Source: Ceratotherium simum simum (taxonomy: Eukaryota; Chordata; Mammalia; Perissodactyla; Rhinocerotidae). From it: a DNA stretch of 64,000 nt. The position numbers and the translations under genes were made by a program. Within the stretch, counting starts at the first letter, position 1, and each line of letters starts with the position of its first letter. Below, piece after piece: positions 33,318 through 44,907 of the stretch. The notes below the pieces were generated by a model, which saw only the letters and a program-made list of their open reading frames with translations, was not told the DNA's origin and ran no database searches. The stretch lies in NCBI RefSeq assembly GCF_000283155.1, contig NW_004454193.1, positions 11,978,292-12,042,291 on the forward strand. Reading direction: 5' to 3'.

Positions 33318-34497
33318 TCCATAAAAGAGTTATATCTGTAATGTATAAACAACACTTACAACTCAATAAGTCCAATAACCCAATTAAAAATGGTTAAAAC
33401 AGGGGCTGGCCTGGCGGCCTAGTGGTAAATTTCATGCACTCCGCTTTGGAGTCCTGGGGTTTGCATGTTCAGATCCCAGGCGTGGACCTATGCACCACTT
33501 ATCCAGCCATGCTGTGGCAGGCGTCCCACATATAAAGTAGAGGAAGATGGGCATGGATGCTAGCCTAAGGCCAATCTTCCTCAGCAAAAAGAGGAGGATT
33601 GGCAATGGATGTTAGCTCAGGGCTAATCTTCCTCACCAAAAAACAAAAATAATAATGGTTAAAACATTTGAATAGATATATGGATATGAAAAACAAAATA
33701 TATGGACAGAAATGCACACGAATTTATATGTAAAATAATTATCAACTAGAGAAATGCAAATTAAAACAACTATGCACTATCTGAAATGGCTGAAATTAAA
33801 AAAACCGACCATACTGACTGTTGATGAGAATGTGGGACAAGTAGAACTCTCATACACTGCTGTTCAGAATGTAAAATGGTACAACTACTTTGGAGAACAT
33901 TTGGCAGTTTCTTAAACTGTTAAACATTTGTCTACTGTATGACCTAGCTGTTTTAATACTAGGTATTTACCCTAGAGAAAGAAAGTACACATCCACATAA
34001 AGACTTAGTATGCAAATGGTTGAAGCAGATCTATTTGTAATACCCAAAAACATGAAGCAACACAAATTTTCACCAACAGATGAATAGATAAACAAATTGT
34101 GCTATATCCGTACAAAGGAATGCTGCTTAGCAATAAAAATAAATGAACTATTGATACGCACAACATCAACGGACTTGAAAATAATAATGTTGAGTGAAAG
34201 AAGACCAACAAAAAGTAGTACATACTGTATGATTCCACTTATATAAAACTCTACAAAAATGCAAGTTAATATAAAGTAATGGCGCATCAATGGTGTTTTG
34301 TGCATAGGGTAGGGCAAGAAGGGGAGGGGAGATGGATTACGATGAGGAATTTGGGGAGATGATAGATTTATTTATTATTGATTATGATGATGGTTTCATG
34401 GATGTATTCATACGACAAAACTGATCAGATTGTACATTTCAAGTATGTGAAGGTTATGGATGTCAATTATACCTCAATAAACCTGTACCAAAAAAAA
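33318..34497 (+). mobile_element. 5'-truncated L1, split by an ERE
   Basis: L1 ORF2 C-terminal region and 3' UTR. Left piece: 'gagttatatctgtaatgtata' to 'caattaaaaatggttaaaaca'. After the ERE: 'acatttgaatagatatatgg', 'gagaaatgcaaattaaaac', 'ctcatacactgctgttcag', 'ggtatttaccctagagaaag', 'ccaacagatgaatagataaac', 'gtatgattccacttatat' and the 3' tail 'caattatacctcaataaacc' with an A run to about 34498. Many frameshifts and stops; no ORF2 function. The two reverse-strand frames at 34005-34317 are shadows. Confidence 0.93.
33402..33653 (+). mobile_element. ERE SINE, longer subtype
   Basis: The tRNA-derived head ('ggggctggcctggcggcc') is followed by the body 'gtcccacatataaagtagagg', 'aagatgggcatggatgctag', 'aaagaggaggattggcaatg' and 'ctcagggctaatcttcctca'. 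A 13-bp perfect duplication aatggttaaaaca (33389-33401 and 33654-33666) joins the two L1 halves, so the SINE inserted after the L1. Confidence 0.96.
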
Positions 34498-34673
34498 AGA
34501 CAAAAAACATGCCTGTGGATGGAAGGCTGTGTAGAAATGTAGTAAAAGAGGCATCCATATAAGCTGCCTACCTGTTCCAATTACACTGGTTTTCAAATCA
34601 TTTTTTGAGCCTGTATTGCTGTCTTAACAAAGATATTATGCATGGAATGATTTATATTTTATTGCAACATGTT
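34498..34673. other. Single-copy DNA
   Basis: Nothing recognised. Confidence 0.5.
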
Positions 34674-34770
34674 TTAGTTATCTATTACTACCTAGAAAAT
34701 TAGTCTAAAATTTAGGTGCTGAAGATACCAAGGTTTAGTATCTCGGCTCAAAGACTGAGACTGAAATCAT
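34674..34770 (-). mobile_element. Possible MLT1-type LTR end
   Basis: 'gttttagttatctattactac' plus 'aaatttaggtgctgaagata' resembles the reverse end of an MLT1 LTR. It abuts a forward MaLR LTR, so it may be a separate fragment. Confidence 0.45.
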
Positions 34771-34774
34771 ACAC

Positions 34775-35125
34775 CTTGGGGGGCCTGAAGCATCATGAAA
34801 GAAGTCCAGCTCTCCTGAAGCTGTCATATTGGAGAGATGATATGGAGATATTTCTTAGAGATAGGAGGATGTGCCCAAGGAATCCCAGCTGTTCCAGTTT
34901 CAGTCACTTGAGTCTTTCTGGACCAGCAGTACACACATGAGCTAGAAAGTCTTCTGATGATTCTAGCGCCCCCCCTTCGAGCCACCTGGTCAATATCTAA
35001 TGGAGTAGAGACCGGCCGTCTCTACAAACTCTGGTCCAGATCGAAGATTCTTGAGCAAAGTAAATGTTGTTTCTGTTTTAAGCCGCCACATCTTGTGGCG
35101 ATTTGTTCCACAGCATTAGATAACA
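34775..35125 (+). mobile_element. MLT1-type MaLR LTR
   Basis: Forward LTR: 'ggcctgaagcatcatgaaag', 'aatcccagctgttccag', 'gagcaaagtaaatgttgttt', 'tgttttaagccgccacat' and 'cacagcattagataacag' at the 3' end. Frames at 34716-34940 and 34957-35175 are incidental. Confidence 0.75.
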
Positions 35126-35370
35126 GGGAAATATTTTGTTACCTGGAAGTAGGATGCTGCCATAACAAAACCTGAAACATGTGGTTTGGGGACTGATGTT
35201 AAGTAGAAGCTGGAGGAACCTTAACGAAGCAGTGATTATGTGAAGGGCCTAGAAAAGACTCAGTGGAAGCTGAAGGTCTCTTAGAAGGCCTAGGGATGGA
35301 GGAAAGAGTGCACATTAGATCAAGAGCTGCAAACTAGGTGCCTGGGCACGGACCCATTGACTCCAGATCA
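35126..35370 (+). mobile_element. MaLR internal remnant
   Basis: Directly 3' of the LTR, 'aaaacctgaaacatgtggttt', 'agaagctggaggaacctta' and 'gggcctagaaaagactcag' look like the start of the non-coding MaLR internal region. It would make this a 5' LTR with truncated interior. Confidence 0.55.
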
Positions 35371-35399
35371 GATACATTAACAGAGCAATTAAGAATACC

Positions 35400-35595
35400 G
35401 ATTCTGTTTTAAGTTCAATGAAAAACCACTAACTACTTTAAACAGTGGAGTGACATGGTATAATTTATACTCTGGCCTTCAAGTGGAGAATACGTTAATT
35501 CTAATTGAAATAGAACAATTAGGAGACTATTGTGGTAGTCCAGGTGAGCCTTTGACTAAGGCGGTATTAATGGAAATAGAGAGTGGATTGTTGTT
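35400..35595 (-). mobile_element. L2 LINE fragment, reverse
   Basis: 'cagtggagtgacatggtata', 'ggccttcaagtggagaatac', 'aggagactattgtggtagtcc' and 'actaaggcggtattaatgg' are the complement of L2 'ggactactgcaatagcctcc'-type text. Confidence 0.68.
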
Positions 35596-35599
35596 GGTG

Positions 35600-35985
35600 C
35601 CCTTGACCTGACTCCTAGCGACATTGTGTACAGCAAGGTAGAACCCTGCCTGGTCTGTTATTTTTGCACCATCCTGTCTCCTTCTGGTGCTACATCACAC
35701 AATGCTCCACTGCCGTTCACAGGGTTTTCATAGCCAATTTTGTCGGAAGTGAGTGGCTGCGTTCTTCTTCCTAGTCTGTCTTAGTCTGGAAGCTCCGCTG
35801 ACACCTGTCCACCACAGGTGACCCTGAGGGTATTTGAAATACTGGTGGCATAGCTTTCAGCATCACAGCAGCCACCAAATTATGACAACCAACAGATGGG
35901 TGGTATGGTTCCCTGACCCGGAAATGAACCCAGGCCACACTGGCGAGAGTACAGCCAAATCATAACCACTAGACAACCAGGACTA
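35600..35985 (-). mobile_element. RTE-clade (BovB-like) LINE or derived-SINE fragment
   Basis: The left part, 'cttgacctgactcctagcgac', 'attgtgtacagcaagg' and 'gaaccctgcctggtctg', resembles the complement of RTE-derived 3' sequence. The middle, 'cagggttttcatagccaatt' with 'ggaagtgagtggctgc', and the end, 'ccctgacccggaaatgaaccc' then 'taaccactagacaaccagg', fit the same group. I see no intact reading frame. RTE/BovB elements are known in horse, among other mammals. Assignment is from memory of these signatures. Confidence 0.5.
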
Positions 35986-36129
35986 CAAAATGGATGGACT
36001 CCATATATATTTGGAAGATGGAGAAAGCAGACAGCACTTGATGATAAAATGATGTGTAGCAAAGAAAAATTCCCACTTTTATCTGAGTGAATCTTAAGAA
36101 GGTCAAATGAAATAATGGGTGTGTAAGTG
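35986..36129. other. Single-copy DNA
   Basis: Nothing recognised. Confidence 0.45.
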
Positions 36130-36720
36130 CTTTATAAATATAAAGCTTCTTTTAAATTATGATGACATTTCATGCCTGCTGACATATCAGGAGATCGAAG
36201 CAGGTTTGCTTGACTCTGCTTCCAACTGTGTCCTCTACAGCATAATGCATCTTGCTCAATAGTCTTAATGCACGCGTGAATACCATACAATGCTTTGACT
36301 GCCTTATAGATGAACAACGACTATATCTAAATGGTATCTATATTTCCTTTGAATACTGCAAACTGGTATTTGATCATTTCATTTTCCTACAGAAGATGAA
36401 ACATTATGATTTTCAATAATCCATAAAGACAGACATTTGTTTCCTTTGTGAAACTGTACCCTTCAATGATTATTCCTCACATTAATCATAGTAAAAGCAA
36501 CGCTTAAGGTAATCTCTTTCTTCCTGCAGATAATAAATGCCTTCTGTTGACAGAAAAAGTGTGGAAAGGTGAAAGGCAGGGTTTGCTCTGTGTGTTTGTG
36601 AGATAAACAACTGTCGGCCTCTTCTAAGAGCGCTGTGATCGTGTGAGGCCAAAGTTGCCTCTTTATATAAAGATGACAATAAAACTAATTTTTCTCTAAC
36701 TGAGGATTCAAAAGATTTCA
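36130..36720. other. Candidate conserved non-coding block
   Basis: No repeat is seen. About eight CpGs survive between 36190 and 36640 ('gatcgaag', 'gcacgcgtg', 'caacgac', 'caacgct', 'tgtcgg', 'agcgctg', 'gatcgtg'). The two reverse-strand frames here (61 and 79 codons) have no domain. A regulatory role is possible but untested. Confidence 0.3.
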
Positions 36721-37754
36721 CTGGGGATATCTACCCTATAATTTCTGTCCAGAAATCTAACTTTATTAAATGCCTATAAATTCATAGTTCATATCTTTAA
36801 ACACTGAAGAAATTTGCATCTGAAATTGTATGTACGGCTACTCTCCTGCTTAACATCATTGGTGACAGATGTATTGGTCCACTGAAGTGTAAGATAACTT
36901 AGTTGTTTCCTAATCAGAAACTACCAAGACCTTAACCAAATGTGAGATCTTGAATGTGAGTTTAATCTAGGATATAAAAGGTGTGAAATACATTCAAATA
37001 AGAAAAATAGGTATTTTCAAGTAACATTCCTGGAGACACATTTTAATGGTTGTATAGCAATGAATTCCACTTGGTGTTTCTTGTAAGCAGTGAGGAGAAG
37101 GGGACTGACATTTATTTAATGCTCATTTTGACATTGCATTTTATGAATGGTTTCCGTAGACGCCTCATTTGGTTCTGATGAAAGCCAAGCAAGTTAGATG
37201 TCACCATAAAGCTTTTTATCAGATTTTTAAAAATGAGGCTTAGATGGGGGAAATGTGACTCAAGTAGGTCATGAAAGTTTCTCAAGTTTTTATAAATGTA
37301 GCCATTATTAAAGGCAGGTATATCTGACTCCCAGCTCATGTTTTCTATTCTATGCCAAGCGAGATGGTGCATAAAGGTTTCAGTGGGTTTGTAAGGGATG
37401 TTTCTAAAAGGAGTTTTAACAGTTTTGAAAATAATGTTTTGTTCATAGTACCACACATGCACCACAAAATTTCTAAACTCCACAAACACATATGTGTAAT
37501 CTCCTTTTCCAGAATACTTTGTCTGTCTGGAAAACTCTCACACATTCGAGACTCAGATCTCTTGACTCAAACAAAATATGCTCCTTTCTGGGCTGAATTC
37601 CCTAACTCCTACAGGAATAACTTATTGCTGCCCCACCCACACACTCGCCACACACATACACTCTTCATATAACACACTGCATTAAATTAAATAACTGTAT
37701 GACAATCTAGTTGTCTCCCCAAGCTTCCGGGAGATACTTCAGGAAAGTGACCTG
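36721..37754. other. Single-copy DNA
   Basis: The frames at 37112-37672 overlap on both strands (up to 125 codons) and none shows a domain. A CA-rich patch lies at 37632-37665. A weak MIR-like word occurs near 37110. Confidence 0.45.
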
Positions 37755-37850
37755 GTATTATTCAACTTTGAATCTTCAGTGCCTAGTAAGATGCCTAGCA
37801 CATAGTTGTCATTAAATGAATCTTTGTTTGATTAATTAATAAACAAAGAC
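37755..37850 (+). mobile_element. L2 LINE 3' end
   Basis: 'ttcagtgcctagtaagatgc', 'ctagcacatagttgtcatta' and 'aatgaatctttgtttgatta' are the L2 terminus. Confidence 0.7.
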
Positions 37851-38534
37851 ATACTAAATTTAAAATATTATAGTACCTGTTTATCTCTGATATAAATATA
37901 TTTATATAGCAATATGTTTAGCTAGGTGAGGAAGACAATGCAACTACAGTCAAAGACAAAATGTTAATTTCTAAATAATTAAGGCAATAAGAAGTTCAGA
38001 GGCATTATGCCGTTAATCAGAGTGCCCATTTTGTAGCCAAGGGATATGGACATTTTAGATGTTTTTCAACATATCTGGAATCAGAATATGTGCTCTACAC
38101 AAATACATGGATGCATTTTCATGAATATATGAGTGAATGGATGGAAGGATGGATGAATGAATAAATTAAGTAATGAAATTTTTATATAGAGTGAGATATA
38201 TAGCTTAGTTCTAATCACTACAGATATCAGAGTTGTTATACAAGAGATATCATTTTTTCCTTTAAAAATGGAATTATATACGAAGATCAAGATAGAATAA
38301 ATACTATTTAACCAGGCATTACTATGTATAGCAAGATGGCCATATTTCTTTTCTGGTATGCAGAATATTAAAACCAAATCTTTCCTTAATTATAAATTCT
38401 TTTAGGAAATGTGAACATTTAAACACGTGTATTACTTTAGGGAAAAAATGAGTTTCAAGGGAGATAGAGGCATTTAATAATAATGGCTTATCTTTCATTC
38501 ACCAAAGCTAACGCTGTCAAATAATGATCACTTC
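37851..38534. other. AT-rich DNA with a short (ATGG)n tract
   Basis: An imperfect (ATGG)n run lies at about 38130-38165. Otherwise single-copy and AT-rich. Confidence 0.55.
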
Positions 38535-38690
38535 ATATTACAGACACCTTATTAGGTGCTTTAATGCACGATCTCTGATCCTTCAATAAGGCAACCAACT
38601 TAAGTCACGTATTGTAACACATTTGGATAAAGAAAGAATTTTAGACAAATTAAGTGACTTGCATGTGGCTACACAAATGATAGGAGATAG
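38535..38690 (-). mobile_element. MIR SINE
   Basis: 'acaccttattaggtgcttta', 'atctctgatccttcaataag' and 'aaattaagtgacttgcatgtgg' in reverse MIR order. Confidence 0.65.
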
Positions 38691-38869
38691 AGGTCTGTGT
38701 AGACATAACAATAATGACAATAAACGTAGGTATAAAGGGAGGCAAATGAGAGACAGAGAAAAGATTACGACTGTTCAGGCTGAGAAAATACCTCATAGCA
38801 GATGAATGTGGGATGGAATCACATGGGATGAATCCTAAAAAATAAGAAGGAATTCGTCAGGCAAACAAG

Positions 38870-39430
38870 AATAAGAAGGAATTCAAGGCAGAAGAATAAC
38901 CTTGCACATAATATGTATGCATAGGAACAAAGGAGAGCTAAGAAACTTTTCAAGTTCTGTTGCCTTGAACATAGACTGGGCAGATAAATGATAGGGGATG
39001 AGGCTAGAGAGGTAAGGCCAGGTCTCAGGGGGTCTTTTATGCCATGCTAAACTTTTCATATTGTACTCTGTTATCCATAAGGAGTCAGCGAAAGGTTCTG
39101 AGCAAATTATATTGGCATTTTAGAAAGGCTACTCTGGTAGCATGGATAGCCTAGATGGGGAGTGGTGGTAAATTATGTCATATGGGGATTAATTAGGAGG
39201 CTATTGTAAAAGACCACGTGAAATATCGACAGGAGAAAATAATGAAGATCTGAACTAAGGCAGTGCTTATAAGATAAAGATAGGACAAATGGGAAATAGC
39301 TTTAGGAGGTAAATTATATATGAATTAATAATCTCTTTTATGTGGTCGAGAAAAGGAGAAATTTAGGATGTACCCTGAGTTTCCATATGGGTAGTAGTGG
39401 GAACTCTCAATATCAGAAAGAAGTACATAA
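38870..39430 (-). mobile_element. L2 LINE 3' region, reverse
   Basis: Complement of L2 over about 550 bp: 'gataggggatgaggctagag', 'ggtaaggccaggtctcag', 'ttatccataaggagtcagcg', 'ttagaaaggctactctggtag', 'attaggaggctattgtaaa' and 'gaactaaggcagtgctta'. Confidence 0.78.
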
Positions 39431-41204
39431 ATCAAAAGTTAAAATATCCTGGCATTTAGATCATGTTTACAAGTACACATTCAACTTTTAATTTAAAAAT
39501 GTGTAAGATATTTCAAATCATTTTGTCAATGGCGATCAGATATCTCTGACTCTACAGAAGAGAGAGAAGAAATTGGAAATCTTTCTAGCTCTTGTAAAGT
39601 CTTTTATTCCAAAACTTAAACACTGTAGGCCTTTGAATTTGTTTTTCTAAGTGAATTTTTATGTTCCACCTTTATGAACTGATAGTCTGAATTATGCATA
39701 TGAGAGATGTTTTTTTATTTCTTCCACACTTGTTCTGGTGATTTTGTCATCAATTTCTATCTTTATCTGGCCATCTTTATCTCTTGACCATGATTTAATC
39801 TATCCAACCTTTTAAAACCCTCTCCTCTTCTACCCATTCCTAAAAATGTATTCAAGTCCAGATACTAAATAAATATTTCTCAACAGAAATTAGAATGTTG
39901 AACAGGCAGCCCTTTGATGACATTTGAAGAATGTGCAATGAGAGAAAGGAGAAGAGATGAGAAAAATGTTATGACCTCTATAATCTCATGAAGCAGCTGC
40001 CAGCAGGTGTTACACCAGGAGGAGATTTATTAGTAATTCTTTAACTTTGCTTCATGTTTTCCATTATATATCCAGCAACAATCTATGGCTCGGAAATGAT
40101 ACATTTAGGCACAATTATTTCCCTTACTTCTTTTATTTTTTAAATATTTTATATAAGTACACCTGGTTGCTTATTCAGAGTTTTGAGTAGAGTTCCTTCT
40201 TCAGGTTTACGTGGTTTGACTGTGTCCCTACAATCAACAGTTTGCTTGCAGGAAGGACACTCTTAGTTGTTAAGTTCCAGGAACTTGATAAATAAGAGAT
40301 GTGTGAGATAGCTTTAAACTGTCAGGCTTTATGAAACAGCCAGGAACATTAACTGAAAATCTAACACATGATACTCCATTTTGTGTAAAATGTACAAACG
40401 TTCTTTACAGCTTTGACATTTTATTAATTACTTAGAAAAAAAAAATCTTGGGCACATCATATGGGAAGATAGTTATCTTCCATCCTTAACAAATCTGACT
40501 GCTTTGGAAATAATCAACTCGTAAATATTTAGCTAATATACACCCAGAGCAATGGATTGTGCAAAATTAAATGCCTCATTGAAACAATTAATTTCAAATG
40601 CTATGATTTATTGAGCATACTTTACTGGAAATTTCATAGAAATATGGACTGAAAGTAATCTGAGCAGAGGATGTTTGCACTGTCTTTGATTTCTGGCCGA
40701 CATATATTCTTTCTTACCCTGCAGGTGAACCTCAAGAAAGAGCAAACTTCCAGGAAAGCTCTCTAATTGAATCTGTGGGTCAGAGTTTGATGAGAGGGGG
40801 CAATGGCCACAGACTGCAAAAAAGACTAAATAAATAAATAAACAAAATGAAGTAATCCTTTCATATTTCACAGACCTCCTGCAGTTAAGCCCTCAGGGAA
40901 GAAAATGCCACTTCAGTAAAAGCTTGTTATCATCAGTCCATTTCAAAAGAATATAGCTCATGCTTCTCAGAGCATCAATAACCAAATATATCCCCCAGGC
41001 ATCTCTGAAACATTCAGTCCTGCAATTTCCTGTTAGTGGGTTTCTGCTTGGGTGTTAAGCAAGTGTTCCACACAGCAGTGGAAGGCAGCATGAGTCGTAA
41101 GGAAGACTTGGGTGGACAACTAGAAGAGTAAGGATGAAGTGGGGGTAATGGAGCAGCAGAGGATGATGGGAAGGTGCCTACTTAGCATCTTGCGTTAATT
41201 CAAT
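39431..41204. other. Single-copy DNA
   Basis: No confident repeat over about 1.8 kb apart from an (AAAT)n patch near 40827-40846. The reverse frame 40608-40871 (87 codons) has a hydrophobic stretch (YLVFFAVCG) but no recognised family. No CpG cluster. Confidence 0.45.
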
Positions 41205-41365
41205 CTATTTGGTGTAACAGAAAGGACACTGAAGTGAGACTCTGAAGACCTGAGTTCCAGTCCCATCCTAGCTGTTATTGATCACAAAAACGTCACCCTC
41301 TTGTTTGTTAGACTCAATTTTCTTGGCTGTAAAACTAAAGGATACAAACGGGCCCGATAATGCCA
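41205..41365 (+). mobile_element. MIR SINE
   Basis: 'tggtgtaacagaaaggacact', 'cctgagttccagtcccatcc', 'tagctgttattgatcac' and 'ttggctgtaaaactaaagg' in forward MIR order. Confidence 0.78.
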
Positions 41366-42951
41366 AGATTTCTTCCAATTTAGACACTCATTAACTCTCT
41401 GACTTTATCTTATGAGTTTCTTTTCTCAATTTTGCAAAAGTCAGCATTCTTCTAAAATGTCTGGGTTTTAATACAGATGATTTTCAATTTCCAAATATTT
41501 ACTAATGATCAGTGAAGGACCAGATGGCTCTTTCATTCCATATATTTCTCTTTTGTGTTCATATATCAAACATTTCTAAATCAAACCAAGCTCTCTGTCT
41601 GATTTTTAGTATAATTTCTGAAACTTGTTCTTATAATAAATGGTATCCCCGAAATATTTAAATCACACGTTAATTGCTAGGTCTGGATTTTGTTGATACT
41701 TCATGTCTTTATTCTCTCACCAATGTCCTGCTTCTGAGACACAACCCATTCTTGTCTCTACAGCCCAAAATCCTAAGCACAACATGAGATGCCTCTATCT
41801 TATTTGACATTGGCTGAGTGCCTTCTTTCCAGACGTGGGATGGATGGTCTGGCCATACCATTTTCTAAATATATGACTGAGTGTGAACAGATCTTTGTTC
41901 CCAATCACCTCAGAACTTCCTGAAAGTTTATGAACATAAACAAAATCTGGGTTCCTTCATAACTTAATGATGCTGCTTTTCCATTTACTTAAGCAAAAAC
42001 TTGTATCATTAGTCCCAAACTCTCAATATATGGACAAATAATGCCCTCCAATTATCATTGTAAGGAGGAAAATACGCAAATATACGCACACAATCATGCA
42101 GAAGTGACTGAAGCCTGGGAAATTTGGGTTTTACCACTTGCTTCCTGTTTGTGTTTACATGATATTTTTGTTATAGTTTCTTCTTCTGTTGTTAGAAATG
42201 GATATTTTATGCAATTCTTTTTGCTGAACAGTTGGGAAAACAATATGTGTGTGTGTTTTCACACTTTTGTGTGACATTTAATATGGGGGCTTTCAGCAAT
42301 ATCCACATCTAGAGCTTCTCCAAGTTTTCTTCCATTAGGAAAGCAAAATGGACCTTACAATATAACCATGAGGGCTGGTACCATCGCCATTAGATGTTAC
42401 GGCAAATTCTTGTTGGCTGTTTGACATTCAATAAGCTTAAATCATCAGCTCTGAATTCTAATATGGTGGAAAAAAAATGGTGGAACTTTGCTTTCTTGGC
42501 TCGTTTTTTTTTTTTTTTTCATAAAGCATTCCTGAGAAAGGGCTTTTGTACAGTAGATTATTTGAGAAGTGATTCCAAGGAACAACAGTGAAGGAAAAGC
42601 ATGAGCTGACACTGAAGACGGAAAATCTAATCCAAAGATGTGTTATTAAGTTGGTCCACAGTTTTCTAGTAGGGCTCAGTTTTGAAGGGTAACCTCTGAG
42701 GAGCTGAGCAGAATATACCTCAAATTCTCAGCCCAAGAGACAGAATACCAGAGTTTGACCCACTGGCTGCTACTCTCTGTTACTCCAACTTGTCCAAGGT
42801 TTATTTAAATCCTTTGCACTTTCATATTGCTCCATGCTACTAGCCTTAGTCAAAGTTGGAATTAAAAATTTCACTGAGAAGATGGGAGTCAGGCATAAGA
42901 AGTGTTTGATACATTGGCCCTACTACATGGCCTAAAGTTTGTGCTCAATAA
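41366..42951. other. Single-copy DNA
   Basis: Contains a T run at 42504-42520 and a local duplication 'tggtggaaaaaaaatggtgga' around 42463. Frames at 42041-42274 and 42394-42591 have no domain. No repeat family recognised. Confidence 0.45.
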
Positions 42952-43165
42952 GCATTAGTTAGTATTTTTGTGTGCCAGAGACTATGTTATGAGTTGTAAT
43001 GATGTTCTGAACATTATCATCCACATTTAACAGATCATGATCTTGAGACTACAAGAAGCAGAAAGAGGAAAAGGAGAATTTAAATAATTAGTCATAAAAC
43101 TAGTAAGCAGTGAAGTCAAGATTAAAACTCAAGCAACCTGACTCCTGAAGTCACCTGCTTAATCG
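42952..43165 (-). mobile_element. MIR SINE
   Basis: 'attagttagtatttttgtgtg', 'ccagagactatgttatgag', 'gtcataaaactagtaagcag' and 'aacctgactcctgaag' in reverse MIR order. Confidence 0.75.
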
Positions 43166-43261
43166 CAACACTACATTGTAGTGTAGTTTAAGAAAGATGA
43201 GATATCATAAAGGAATTGAAATCGCTGTCAGTCCGAAGTGTGTGTTTGTGTGTTGTATCAT

Positions 43262-43370
43262 GGATAAGACATAAGCCATTAAGCTAGAAAGTAGATTCAA
43301 GTTAGTGTTCTAGCACTTATCTGTGTGTCTTTGATAAGGTCATTTAAACTTTCTATTAATTTATTCATAT
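43262..43370 (+). mobile_element. MIR SINE fragment
   Basis: 'gattcaagttagtgttctagc' followed by 'cttatctgtgtgtctttgat' and 'aaggtcatttaaactttc' is forward MIR. Confidence 0.7.
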
Positions 43371-43462
43371 GTTATATTCCTTCAGAAACCCTTTTTTGCT
43401 CTCAAATTATTTGATTCAATAAATATTGTCTTTGTGTTTATTCTGTGTAATGCATTAAGTTA

Positions 43463-43690
43463 GAACATAGTTTCTCACCAAAGAACTGTTGACATTTTTG
43501 GCCAGATAATTGTTGGGTGGGGCTGTGTTGTGCATTGTAGGATATTTAACAACATCCCTGGTCTCTATCTACTAGATGCCAATAGAACCCCCATTTTCAG
43601 TTGTGACAACCAAAAATATCTCTGGACATTGCCATATATCTTTAGGGGCAAACACCATCCTCCCATCCCCATTAAGATATGCTAACCATT
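43463..43690 (+). mobile_element. MER20 hAT element, near full length
   Basis: Non-autonomous hAT-Charlie element: 'tagtttctcaccaaagaact', 'tgttgacatttttggccaga', 'gtgcattgtaggatatttaac', 'aacatccctggtctctatc', 'tactagatgccaatagaac', 'ttgtgacaaccaaaaatatc' and 'tctggacattgccatat'. MER20 copies have been co-opted as endometrial enhancers in placental mammals. Whether this one is active is unknown. Confidence 0.93.
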
Positions 43691-44457
43691 GAGCTATGTG
43701 ATACTCCAAGCACAACCATGATTTACATATGTCTTGCGAAGCTTGTTCTCAAGAAAATTAGTACAGTTTTTTAGAATGCAGAGTTTTGGATAAAAGTATG
43801 ACTCTCCAGAGGTTCCTTACCACTAAATATTGATGAGCCAAGAAAAGGAAATTTCCTTTGATGCATTCAGATCTTGGTCATTTTATTATTTAGTTTCCCC
43901 AACTAAAGCTGCAGGATCTTGAGTCCGTCATTTCATTTTCATTATTAAGCAAGTAGGGAAGATTATAACATTTTCTCAATTAACCAGCATAACAAAATCC
44001 TCAAACAAAACAGTTAACTCTCTGATTAACACACTGGTCAATATATAACTGCTATTGTCAATAATAATCGCTGTGCTTCTTAAGAGAACAAAATATAATT
44101 TTGAAAGCAATATCTTTTGTGGAAGGATTTTAGGTATCTTCTACCTCGTCTACAATTTTGATGGGATGCTTGCAATTTGCCCGCATTCCAGATTAAATTT
44201 AAGCGAAGTCAATTGGATTCGATACAACAAGTCATAGTTAGATACTTTCTGTTGTAAAGATTATATGAGCTTGTGTCAGGCACTGTGCTAAAGCTTTACG
44301 TACCCTAAGTAAATCGTGACAAAATGGCAATGATCTTTCGCCGGCATCTTCTCTCCTCCTTCCATCACAGAGCGAGACAACTCGCTAGGTATTTTAGGAG
44401 ATTCACAGCTGAATAAAAGCAGGAATTTTAACTAAGGAGTTCATAGTACAGTAAAGC
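43691..44457. other. Single-copy DNA with a MIR end
   Basis: 'gtgtcaggcactgtgctaaagctttacgtac' at 44274-44304 is a reverse MIR end. The rest is single-copy, with a small CpG group at 44339-44384 ('cgccggc', 'gagcgag', 'ctcgct'). Confidence 0.5.
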
Positions 44458-44612
44458 AATACTTATCAAATTTGAATTTGCATACAAATCAGCTAGGATC
44501 TTAATAAAATGCAGATTCTGATTTTGTAGGTCTGAGGTAGGGTCTGAGATTACATTTCTGTCAAGTTCCCAGTAATGCCAATGATGCTGGTCTAAAGAAA
44601 CTCATTGAGTCA
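44458..44612 (+). mobile_element. MER5A-type hAT element
   Basis: 'acttatcaaatttgaatttg', 'atgcagattctgattttgtag', 'gtctgaggtagggtctgaga' and 'caatgatgctggtctaaag' in MER5A order. Confidence 0.82.
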
Positions 44613-44714
44613 CAGCATGGTGGAAGACAGTAGTCATGCTATGAGGAAGAAGATATCAGTCCTTTCTAACTGGAGTGACGAAGGATGGCTTTGCAATCTA
44701 ATTTTTCTGTGGCC

Positions 44715-44785
44715 ACAGACCAAATTCAGTGCCTGACACAGAGTAGGACCTCAATACATATTCAGTCAATAAATACATGACTGAA
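44715..44785 (+). mobile_element. L2 LINE 3' end
   Basis: 'attcagtgcctgacacagag', 'taggacctcaatacatattc' and 'aataaatacatgactga' are the L2 terminus. Confidence 0.7.
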
Positions 44786-44907
44786 GACAGCATTTAGTGA
44801 GTTTTAGTGGATGGGTTGGTTTGAAATTGTGGCAATGAGTTCAAAAATGTTTCAGATGAGGACCATAAGTCATAGAGGTGAAAGTGATCAAGATATGTTT
44901 AGAAATG

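Noticed and set aside
35880..36062. 60-codon reverse open frame
   Set aside because: It lies in the RTE-like fragment's 3' tRNA-like end and beyond, not in a coding part.
37112..37489. 125-codon reverse open frame
   Set aside because: Two further frames overlap it in other phases and strands. No family is recognised.
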